Program-made: the position numbers and the translations under genes
Shown here: positions 39,401 through 51,400 of the stretch, piece after piece
How positions within the stretch are numbered: position 1 is the stretch's first letter
Layout of the letters: the number at the start of each line of letters is the position of its first letter
Assembly: GCA_921293015.1 (NCBI GenBank)
Contig: OV121098.1
Location: 13,925,016 to 13,989,015, forward strand
Direction: 5' to 3'
Source: Phorcus lineatus
Lineage: Eukaryota; Mollusca; Gastropoda; Trochida; Trochidae
Length of the DNA: 64,000 bases
The notes under the pieces: model-generated
Told to the model about the DNA's origin: nothing
Seen by the model: the letters and a program-made list of their open reading frames with translations, nothing else
Database searches by the model: none

Positions 39401-42400
39401 AGGAAAACAAGGAATTTTATGGATTATCAACTTCTTTATTGTACTGGTAGTGGCAGTTCGGTATAGATTCTTATACCGTTTTTAAGCAATTGGTGATATG
39501 GTAAGATACAGCATTTTTATACACAGTTACATATGGATGGAATAACAAGGTAGCAATGATAAGCAATAACAGTACAATAAGGAAGTTGATTATCCATAAA
39601 ATTCCTTGTTGTCCTTATTCCGACAACTTATAGAATTCCACTCAAACAGCTTACACAAAATCACTGTTATCTAAGACATAGTTTTTAGACCAAAATGTAG
39701 TTGAGGCACTGAAAGACTAGATAAAGATTGATGAAGATTGAGAGGGGAGAGCAGGAGGGAGAGACACTGGCCCATGTTATTGTTTCCTCCAGGGACCTCC
39801 TGCCTGACCTCTTGTTCAGTGAAGTGTGACGGAGAGGCAGTTGAAGGTCACTCATCCGGAACTGCTTGATCCATTATTTACCTTGCTCAACCAGCACACA
39901 CAGGGATGTTTACACAGGATGATAGACTCTTATCTTGGTCTCCTGAACTTCATGTGTTTCACAATCTATTAGTTTTATATAAATATCTTGCAATAGTAGG
40001 ACATACATATCAATCCCTTGAGTGTCTGGGTTCAAGTCTGCATTGAAATTCATTGCAGTACCACCCATGAGCTGCGACTCGCAGGTTTCACCTCAATGCA
40101 TTACAACAATAGTGTTGCAGGCTTTCTCCCTGCAATGATACAGCAGCTATGATAAAAGAAAATACTGTTGAAAACCTAAATTACCTCAACGCCTTGGGTC
40201 TTCTTGTCACACTTGCTATGAGTTATAAGCCATTGTGAGGCAAATGCTGACATGAACATCAGGCTTTTTAGATGATATGAAATGCGCTAACAAGGCATGA
40301 TGATGGAATCCATTTTCTGCTTTTTTCCCTTATACCTGTTATATTCAATATATCAAAAAAGTACACCAATGTGTATAACAGTGGCGGATCCAGTGGGGGT
40401 GGGGGGGGGGGTGGGGGGGGGGGGGGGGGGTGTGGGGGTGTTCAGAATGAGCCTCCCCCCCCCCCCCCCCCCCCCTTAAAAAAATCCTGGATCCGCCACT
40501 GTATTATTTCTTGAAGCTATTTAACTTCTTTGATGATTCAGTTTGTCTAGACTATTTTTACACAAATGTGATGATTATTAAATGGTTAACAACTCCAGAC
40601 TCAATGAGCTGGTCTATCTCTTGAATCAGATGTATGAAATAAAAATTAACTATATTGTAAAATCATGACAAAATCTTGTGATAAGTGATCCAGTTTTTTT
40701 GCATATTAATGCAAATACAATCATCAATTTAATGATTCAATTCTTAAAAGTTAATTGACTGTAAAAGGTTATATCTAAAACAATATCAAGAAGAACTTTA
40801 TTAATGAATAATTTAGTTTTTGAAGATCTCGATATCTAGAATTAATTGACTGTGAAAATACTTTGTATCAGTATCAGTTATTCAAATATAATAGAAGGCC
40901 CTTATGTTGTAATCTTATTTCAGGTTTCTTTACATCGTAACAGATAACAGATTTTCCTAACGTTAAAAAACAGTTCCTTAATTATAATTATTACTTTCTA
41001 TTGATTTTAATCAGCTATTCAATGTGTAGCTGACTTGGCTGTGTTGAATAGTTCATAAGGGGTTTCTTTGTTTATTTCCTCTAGGGAGTCCTTAAGAGTT
41101 ATTTCTTCCAAAATGTTTCTTTTTGTAGTGGGCAATTAACCTCAAAAAGAGAAATTCTCATCAAGCTCTTTTCTTGGTGTTGTATTTGAAGTTTTTATAG
41201 GCTAATACAGTCATGCAGTTAATGATATTTTCTTCTCTGTCATCTGATGTAATCCTTTGTTGAATCTAGATGAAAGCATTAATTGTGATGAAATTCAGTG
41301 CACTCAATTTTTGAAATTTTTGCTAACAAGTAACATCTGCAGCTTCAATAAGAGGGATGCTAAAAATAATTCTGAAAATTCTTTTTGTGCAATTTGCATC
41401 CGGCCAGCCACAGCTTAGCGCCATTTAAATCAATGATCTGCCCTTATAATGCTGAGTGTCAAGCAACGTCAACAAATGCTTCTTTCAATGTCCCTTGTAT
41501 GAAAATCCAGGGACTCAAAGAGGTGAGGAGAGGACTCTCTACAAACTGAGCTATGTCGCCGCTCTTGCTGAATTCCATTCATATACATTATTTGCTAGCT
41601 TTAGGCAAAGCTCGCAGGCTTCACTTCATGGCAATGCCATGCTCATGTGGCAGGATTTCTCCTGGCAATGACTCTAGCCATGTGCTTGTCAATTGTTTGA
41701 CTATTTGGTGAACTGTTGGTACGGTCAGTGTGGGACGGTCAGTTTTGTCCAGCAGTGATATGGTCAGTGTTATTGTCAATGTAGAACGGTCAGTGTGGTA
41801 TGGTCAGCGTGGTACGATCAGTGTGTTATGGTCAGTTTGGACTGGTCAGTGTGGTAGGGTCAGAGTGTTATGGTCAGTGTTGTAAAGTCTGTGTGGTACG
41901 GTTAATGTGTTACTATCAGCATGGTACTGTCAGTGTGGTATGGTCAGCGTGGTACGGTCAGTGTGGTACGATCAGTGTTATGGTCAGTGTAGTACTGTCA
42001 GTGTGGTATGGTCAGTATGGTACAGTCAGTGTGGTACGGTCTATGTGGTAAGTCAGTGTGGTACCACCAGTGTATTACTGCCAGAGTGGTACAGTCAGTG
42101 TGGTATGGTCACCGTGGTTCAGTCAGTGTGGTACGGTCAGTTTGATACGGTCAGGGTGTTCAGTAAGTTGGGTACAGTCAGTGTTGTACGGTCAGTGTGG
42201 TACTGTCTGTGTGGTATGGTCAGTTCTGGTGGTGTTGCAGTACTCCAATCAACCAACACCATCAGAGGCAGATATGTTGTAGAGGTGGTAAGTGGTTTGT
42301 AGGTGGTAAGTGGTTGGTAGTTGATAAGTGGTTGGTAGTTGATAAATGGTTGGTAGTTGGTAAGTTGTTGGTAGTTGATAAGTGGTTGGTATTTGATTAG

Positions 42401-45400
42401 TGGATGGTAGTTGATGAGTGGTTGGTAGTTGGTAAGTGGTTGGTAGTTGGTAAGTGGTTGGTAAGTGTTTGGTAGTTGGTAAGTTTTTGGTGGTTGGTAA
42501 GTGGTTGGTAGTTGGTAAGTGGTTTGTAGGTGGTAAGTGGTTGGTAGGTGGTAAGTGGTTGGTAGTTGGAAAGTGGGTTGTAGGTGGTAAGCTTGATGCT
42601 TATTGTGTTGCTTGAGTCTGAAAGCATGGGCCAAATGTCTCGTGGACTCGTCCTGAAAAGTACAAGAACTTGAACTTATAATTGACTACCAAGGGATTAT
42701 GCAATGTTTTATTTGGTTGCTATAGAAATTGCATGTATTATTAACAGCCACTTTCTGTAAGGGGAAATATGAAACCAAAATCCTTATCCCCCTCAATTCT
42801 CCCTGATCTGTTCTTGTACAACACTTATAACATTCCTACTCTAGTCTTCTTACACCTTTATTCCTGGAAGAAGTTTCCAGAAGATGGCCTCCAGATTTCT
42901 TGAACAAACAACAAACTGTTCCATTCACCAACACGGGAATTACATAAATGCTGTGTTGCTCCCAGCCAGATGTAGCCTATGTTATGGTTTCTGCTGACCT
43001 TTGAGGGTTCCAGGGTGGTTCTGCTACCAAGCTTTGCTCAGTTTTGATTGCTTTACTTCCCAGAAATATTCTGGTTCGAAACCTTTGGACTCAGCATCTT
43101 CGTGCGCTGTATAAAAAAGCTCATATTGAGAACAATGCTCTCTCAATCCAGGGTGCTTCTGCTACCAAGCTTTGCTCAATTTTGATTTCTATACTTCCCA
43201 GAAATATTCTGGGTTCGAAACATTTGGACTCAGCATATTTGCGCGCTATATAAAAAAGCTCATATTTTGAACAAAGCTCTCTCAACCCTACACCCGAGAA
43301 ACCAGGTTATACATAAATTTACAAACCTGATCCCAGGGCCTTGATTTTCAAAGCTCACTTAGCGCTAAGATAGTCCTTAGCCTATGTTAATGTATGGTAC
43401 ATTCAACTTTCTTGGTGCTGAGAGAGCTTCACAATCTGGACCCAGGCCTGTAGTGGTTAAAGAGTTATTCTTATGATGACACTTAATCTGTGCTTATGGC
43501 ATTGAGCTAAGATCACCTTAGTCTAAGCATGTGGTCCACCCCTCTCTGCATACATGCTTTACCTTAAGTCCAACACACTGACTCTAATTCTTTATATTCT
43601 CTCCTTAAATTCACCCTTGCCTCATATATAACACTTTCTAAAGCAAGTATTGATTTAGATTGAATTACTTATCAATTTTATAGATTGCTCCTTTCCTATA
43701 TTTTATAAAATAATCTTTTTGGGGGGGGGGAGGGGGGAACAAGGGGGGGGTACGGGAGAGGAGATGAAAAATGGAGAAGGAATCCCAAGTTGGGCAGACA
43801 GTACGGAAAGGAATATTTTCCTTATGTTTGATTTGAATGAAATATTTTAGACTAGAGGCATTGACTCTGCATCTCATCAGGCTTTGAAATATTACCATTA
43901 TTTGCATCTGTAAGTGGTAGGTTAGTCCTTCTTCATGACAGTGTATAAAAAGGAGCCTTACAGTCTAGGTCGTCATTGAGCAAGTCTAGACTGCATATGA
44001 AATTACAAGCCCAAAGAAAAGAATATTATGGATGAAGGAACAGTTAATTATTAAAATATTTCATAGAATAAATGTTAGTATAGAGGTAGGTTTATATATA
44101 AAATAATACCCAAAAAGGAAGAAAATTATATTGTGTATACCCTAGACTAAAATTTAGTCTATGAAAAATTTGAATAATTTACTGTTCCTTCATCCATGAT
44201 ATTTGTTTTCTTTGGGCTCCTAATTTCATGTGTATTCAGTCAATCTAGCTGAATGTGGACCTAGACTGTATACAAGGCTCCTTTATATACACAGTCATGA
44301 AGCAGGACTATGTATACCCTTGTGATGCTGGTTGATGTGTCTGGGGGTAGGGATGTGGTATGTTGGGGGGGGGGGGATCTTCTATGAAGGGGGGGGGGGG
44401 GGTTGGTGAGTCTAAGTAGGGCCACATGGTTGTGGGTAGTGCTAGAGGGTGGAGAGGACTGTAGGGACATGTTGTACAGTAATCTGACACCCGTGGGAGG
44501 CTCGTCTCTCTATTGTTCTCCATGAGGGGGGCAGGTCGGAGGGGGGGGGGGGGGGGGGGTTTATCTGGTGGTTGAGATGAATGGGGAAGGTTAGGCTAAA
44601 TAAATAAGTTTCTAGGAAATTGACACATCACTTATAAATGTTTTTATGTGACAATTTTTGTATTTTCATTTAGAAAACTGTTTTGGAAATTTTCCAGAAT
44701 GTGACCAAATTATCCATTTGTTGACTGAAAAAAAAATTGTGAGAATGTTCAAAGTTTTGTATGACGGCATCACTATCCAAATGACAAAAATAAAATGTGC
44801 TTTTTCACCATCATTATTTGTCCCGATAAATATTAGATTAAAGTCCAACTGTCATAATTTCTTTTGTTAAAATCACGTGATGGTAAAACATTTGATTATT
44901 AATATGCAACCATAGAAACCTTGGCGCCCATTTAGCCTTTCAGAATTGCAGTTGCGTATGTTTCTAGTTCATGACCTTATTAAAATCATAATTAATCTTG
45001 AGAGAAATTCCTCCTAATATTACCGTACCGAAGGGAAAGGGGAAGAGGTATTCGGAATAAGAATTATGGAATGGAATGTGTCAGAAAATTTAAAACCTTT
45101 TTTCTTCTTTAACTCTTTTGCTGCAGTAATTGAAGTTTCTGGTTCTGGTGAAGTCATCACAATCCATATTGTAATTTGACCTAATTCCTACTACTGGATT
45201 GCTATGAATAATGATATGATTTCTCAAATGAAGAAGTTGTTATCCATAAGAATTTCTTGTATCATCACATCTACTTCTAAATGCCTTTGAAGAATTTCAA
45301 TGATGTCATTGACCAGCTAATGGCTAGGTTTTGCCTGAACCAATCTGGTGTCAGAACATGCATCTATTAGAGCTGTCATCAGACCATGTGTCCCTGTAGA

Positions 45401-48400
45401 AGCAATATTTTGAAATTTTCTCAAGGTTGATTTTAATGAGACTGATATGGATACTTCCTTATGCAAAGAGATTAGGAAATTAAGTACTGACCACTCAGGA
45501 AATCTTATTACAGCAAATTGATTGCTTATTATTCTTATTGATCCTATTCATATCTTAATCTGAGGAAAATGTGTTCGACATAGGATTATTGCTGTAAGTT
45601 CCCGAGCGTTAGGATGAAAAATACGGGAGGTTCAATAAGTTTATTGATTGGATGTTATCTTATAGCCGCTGATTTGTAACAACTTCCACAGAGTGTATTC
45701 AATACAGTCTGTTTGAAATGGACCAATAAAAGTTTCAAAATGTTGCCTCTATGAAATACACTCATCAAAATAAGTAAATGACCGCCCAGAGTTTTGATAT
45801 CATACAGTTCATAGATTGATCCATATTTTGCTTCAATATTGAATATTAGCCTTTTTGTTGAGTATAACATTTTATAATTAATCATTTAAATATTGAATAT
45901 ATCTTCAACATTTTGTGTGTGAAGTATTTATGATATGAAGCCCTATCTACAAACTGAATTGATATTTTTTTGGTACATTAGATACTCTTTAAAAAAGGTA
46001 ATAATTTTTTTCATTTTAGATTTGTTATCCATCTAGTTAAGATATTGAATATCGCAGTGGTCCTTAACTTTTTCTGTTCAGTATACAAGTCTGAGCTACA
46101 GAGCCAGTTTTTTGGTCAAATCGTTTACAAAGCAGCCTTTTAGAATTTTATTCAGGTAAAGCCAGCCACAATCTTTTGTGTCAATGTCAAAATCTTGTTA
46201 GTTCGAGGCACTCCCAAATGAACAAATTAACAAAAAACACTTGTCAAGTTGTTTAAGGTTAGTGTAGGACTTTGTGATTCCCTCTTATTTGGTTTAACCG
46301 GCTGACATGTTACCGCTGACATGAGAATTAAAATGGCCGACATTGACTCTGCATTTCATCCGACATGGGGGTCAATAACAAACTAAAGATTTGTGTGTTC
46401 GGAGCAATTACACATCCAACTAACGGCTTCATCGAGGGACCTTGCATGTAAATACCCCTGGCTCTTGTGTGGAATGTTGTTCTTTCGCTTGATTTCAAAT
46501 GTTGCTCGGGCACTACAATATTTGTGGAATTCTGACCTTGTATGATTGAAGATATGTTTTGGAGATGAAGCTGTACAGATTTGAATCCTGCCATGGTTCA
46601 ATTTATCTGTCAAGGCGATAAAGAATTGTTGATCCAAATCATTGACAATCATTTTCATATATGCATACATTGCCATGATTGAATCACCCATTTAAATTAA
46701 TAAAGATCACCACAACTTCCTGAAAATCAAATCGAGGTTTAGGATCAAAAGATTTGAATATCCGAATACTCATTTTCATCAACTTATGAATTTCATCATG
46801 AATAATGCATTGAATCCTACAGGATTTTCCTTGTTGAAGTGTCAGTTTCTAAGGCCATTTTAAGGGCAGTAGCAAATTAAAATTTTTTTTTTAAAGTGCT
46901 CTCTCAAAAAAAAAAAAAATTGCATGGCAATGGTTTTAATCAAAAGAAGCGGTTTTTAAATGAATGTACTATGATCGTTTATGCTAATATTGCAAATCAA
47001 TTTTCAACCACTAGATAAAAAAAAGGGTTCACGAATAAATAGTTGCAGTTGTTTTTGCTTCATACTTGATTTTTTTTTTCTACGACAACAGACGATCGGG
47101 TTGAGTAATGAGATGGTTAGACCCTTTGAAGAATACATTTGGCATAAACTAAAGGTCGTTCTAAAAAAATTTTAGAAAATTTTATGGAGTAAATCATTCA
47201 AAAAACATGTTACTACCCCTTACACCACTGTGTAGAATGTTTGTTGCATATCTTTTAAATTTAACAAGATGACATTGCAAATTGAATTGTAAAAGCGAGT
47301 CAAAACGGGTTTATCTTGTCTGGATAATTTTGGCGTAAGTCTTTCGATCAAATTTGAAAACTCAAAAGATAACATGGCAGAACATCCACGCATTCGTGAC
47401 AACCAGTTTTCTTTTCAATAAGTTAGAAAAATTAAACATGCATGTGTTTAAAAGCTCACCAGAGCGAATCAAACATAGGTAAATACTTCATTAAATCGCT
47501 AACAGCTCTCAATAGGAGCTCTGCTTTCATGCTAGAGAGAAGCTTTATAAAGAGGAGCTCCCTTGAGTTTACAATGTGCTTTTGAATTGCGGAGCAGTGA
47601 CGACCTCACCTCTACAATTATATATGTTTGACCTATGATTCTGCAAAATGAGCTTTTAAGGGATTGTCCGTGATTTGAGCGTGTTCAGTTTGTCTGTAGT
47701 GAATTTTCTTTGTGTTTATAAAATTGGAACAGACTCCATGTGTTATTATCTCAATTTTGGTTCCATTGTTTTTGTTTCTTTAAGAAAAAAGTTGAGGCTA
47801 TGAATTATTGAAAATTAAAGCCGTTGGCGTTGTTCTTTCATTATTCAAAATTGACTTCATAGGATACGCTCATGTTTTGATCACAGATATGTTTATGGAA
47901 CCAAATATCAACCAAAGAAGAATGGGTTACTTTCTGATTTGAGTTTTGATAATTAATGATACAATTGATAACTCGCATTAGAAGTATACATATTGATTAA
48001 GGTTGCGCAGTATTATCGATATATAGAGAATCTCACCCAAGTGTCTTCTGATATCAAATATATCAACACGAGTTGATAAAAGTTACAAATATCCGAGGCT
48101 CGCCGAGGATATTTTACTTTTATCAACGAGTGTTGATATATTTGATATCAGAAGACACGAGGGTGAGATTCTATTTATCATTCAAAATCATTTTTCATTT
48201 CGATTCCGTGAAAATTGTGTATTTTTGAAAATTGAACTACTCTAAGACTCTCAATGGAGCGATGTCATAGCATTGTGATGTCATCATGTTTATGACGTCA
48301 TAGCATTGTGATGTCATTAGTTGATGATGTAAAACAATTGTGATGTCATGATCTTGACTGTAATAGGGCATTGTTCAAAATCTACTGTCAAAACGATATC

Positions 48401-51400
48401 TCCTAGGATATCGCTTGATCTTCCACAAGCAATATCTCCTACGGAACACAGTTTTGGATGATAAATCGGTATATTGTAATACAGAAACAACGCGATACAT
48501 ACCGGTACAGTCATCTGGAAATATTCAATATATCAGAGGTTTTGGTATGAACACTTTCCGTGTAAAATTGCAGAAAAACGTAACAAAAACACCCTATGAT
48601 TTTACTGATAGTTGTAAACAAAGTGTGAATGTGCAAAGTGGAAATAGCACAGACATGTTAAAAGTACGACTCGTGTCACTTAATTATCCCTTTTTACAAA
48701 ACGACGTCCAGTTGAACATTGATCACTGTTCTAATTGCTGTTATTTAGTCAAAGAACATGGAAAAACTAAAATTTGGAAAGTACCAATATATTGCAATAC
48801 GTATTGCAATACGCTTTTCTGTTTCGCAATATATTGCAATATGGAAATGAGGACCAATACCTTTTGATGAAGTTCCAGTCATTAAGATCGCTGCAGTCTT
48901 TCCAACTGTCAGCTGCCACAAATGTGGATTTTGCTGAAAGACTAAGTTTACATGTGAACTAAGTAACTTCCGTGGTTCGAATCCTGCCAGGTTCTCGGCA
49001 ACTTTGTCTGTAGTAGAGAACTGTTCTACACGCAGTCAGGTTTGGGTGCAATGCTACACTGAAATTCAGCGCAGTACCACCCATGGTTAGCTAGTTCAAG
49101 CTCGCAGGTTTCACCGCAATGCATAGCCACAATGGTGTTGCGGGCTTCTCCCTGCACTAATACTAGCAGCCGCGATATATGTGAAATAATCTTGAAAGCG
49201 GCGTTAAACACCAACTCATCTCACCTCTCGGCAATATGGCCACTAAATACAGGTCCTCTGCATATCATGGGCAAATGGTCACTCCTTGTATTATTTGTTT
49301 GTCCAACGCTGTCATTACATGGTCAATAACATGTCAATGTCATGTCCTCCCCACCCAGCTTGACCACTGATTGGCAGGTGCTTGGTCAATATCATGTGTT
49401 AGTCCACTGAGAACAAATAACAAGGACACATGATGATTGCTAACATTCATATTTTCACTGTAAACTTAGAGTGAGCGAGGTGAGGGGATTTTGGGTACAT
49501 ATTATAATGAGAATCATGTTTCACATCTCTCACAGATGTTAGGAAGTAGCCTCTTGGTATTGTTGTAATACCTGCAAGTACCTGCTGTGTTCAATTTCAA
49601 CATATCAGTAAAATGCAGTTGCTAAGGTGTAGGGTCATCCACAAGGTGACGCTCTCTGCCCCTGTTTATTTCTAAGGTCATTTGACAAACAGCACAAAGA
49701 ACCAATTTGACTTAAAATGCAGTTGCAAAGGTGTCCAGTATTTAATAAGGAGATTGTCTCTGTCTGTATTTATTTCAAAACTTTTTTTCTAAATTACTAC
49801 GTTATTTCATTCATTTCATGAACAGATCAGAACACGGAAATACTTGATAATTCAGTTGGTGATGGGTTAAGTATTCGATAAGGAGACACCTCTATGCCTC
49901 TTAATATTTCAAAAGCTTTTGACAAACAGCAATTACTTGATAATTAAGTAAAAAAAACATTGCTTCAAGTATTCAACAAGGAGATCCTTTCTGCGCTTGT
50001 TTATTTCCAAACGTTTTGACAAACAGCACAGAAAACAGAAATACTTAATAAATCAGTTATTGAAGAGTGAAGTATTTATCAAGGAACCATTCTCAACTCC
50101 CATTTATTTCCAAACCTTTTGTAAAAAACTTACCTACTTTATTATTCAGTTGGTACTTAGTAGGTATTCAACAAGGAAGCATTCTCAACCCTGTTTATTC
50201 CAAAACCTTTTGTCAAAAATTTACCTACTATATTATTCAGTTGGTACTTAGTAGGTATTCAACAAGGAAGCATTCTCTACCCTGTTTATTCCAAAACCTT
50301 TTGTCAAAAATTTACCTACTTTATTATTCAGTTGGTATTCAACAAGGAGAGGATCTCTGCCCCAATTTATTTCAGAACCTTTTGTCAAACAGCAGATAAA
50401 ACAGAAATAGACCATTATTCCTTGCTATGTTCTTACGGTTGCTTTTGTTCAACTGAGGAATTCTGAACTTGTCCTTCTTTCAGCTTCAAAGCGACCATGT
50501 ATCCCCTCTGTATAATTTGGCGACTGTCGTATTGTCTGAGAGGAGTGACAGTGTTTACATAGCGAGGTCTTACTGACAAGTCGGTCACGGTGATCTCCCG
50601 CTCTGTCATTTTGCCAATCCTTTCCTCAGAATAAGCCTTTAAGCAATTGAGATTATTTCACTTGTTTTATCAATTTTAAGGAGGCTAGAATGGATAAGAA
50701 TTATTTTTGAGGAGGAAATATTCTAGAAATGGTTTTGGATAAGAGAGGCAAGTTTTTTTATAATTGTAACAATATCTTTATCTTCACAATGGCCATGGCT
50801 ATGGCCACGGTACTGGAATCTAGACTGAAATGTCGCCATTGGGAAAGAAAAGAATTTTTACATCCATTAAATATCATTGTCTTCCTTAAACTACCAAGGT
50901 GTAGAATGCTACATACAAATTTTTTGATTTTAATAATTATTGATGTGATATTATTGGTTATTTGAGCTGTGCTCACTTTTGCATTTTTGTTTATCGAAAT
51001 ATTTTTTTTATTACAATTTTCTTTCTGAAACTGGAACACTGACAAATTCAAAGCATCAGAATTGAACTCACTTTCATCTATACCTTGACTACAAAATGGA
51101 TGATTCATTATTGGTTATTTGAGCTGTGCTCACTTTTGTATTTTCATTTATCGAAATATTTGTTTATCACAATTTTCTTTCTGAAACTGGAACACTGACA
51201 AACTCAAAGCATCAGAATTGAACTCACTTTCATCTATACCTTGACTACAAAATGGAATCCCTTATAAACCTGAATTACTGTGAAGGGAGGTGAGAGAGGT
51301 AGATTTTCGGTGTTGATGATGATGGTGTAAGGATTGAGATAATATTGATGATGATAATTCATGCAGTGATTATGTTTGCAGGTTCATATAGAGTCGAGAC

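Larger units (their letters stand above)
33481..51381 (+). other. Intron 1 (17.9 kb), repeat-filled
   Basis: No further exon of the receptor could be supported here. It holds local tandem duplications (35.0, 36.8, 43.0 and 51.0 kb), minisatellites (41.7-42.6 kb), a decayed satellite (49.6-50.4 kb), SINE copies (38.0, 40.0, 41.5, 49.0 kb), a LINE relic (37.8 kb), MITEs and fold-backs (39.4, 40.4, 43.3, 43.9 and 48.0 kb) and G-runs (43.7-44.6 kb). Stretches 33.5-35.0, 37.1-37.7, 38.2-39.4, 40.5-41.5 and 44.6-48.0 kb show nothing else recognisable. Confidence 0.6.

Noticed and set aside
41800..42634. Overlapping frames with Val-Ser-Val-Val-Trp-Tyr or Tyr-Gln-Pro-Leu-Thr-Asn repeats, silk-like on paper.
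   Set aside because: They follow the 15- and 18-base minisatellite periods; no start context, splice sites or flanking coding signal.
46328..46691. Two overlapping - strand frames (88 and 102 codons).
   Set aside because: Different frames over the same DNA with no recognisable domain; they cannot both be real and neither has support.
48415..48867. 150-codon + strand frame.
   Set aside because: It runs through ATATTGCAATACG-type repeats and decayed elements; no domain, no paralogue, no splice signal.
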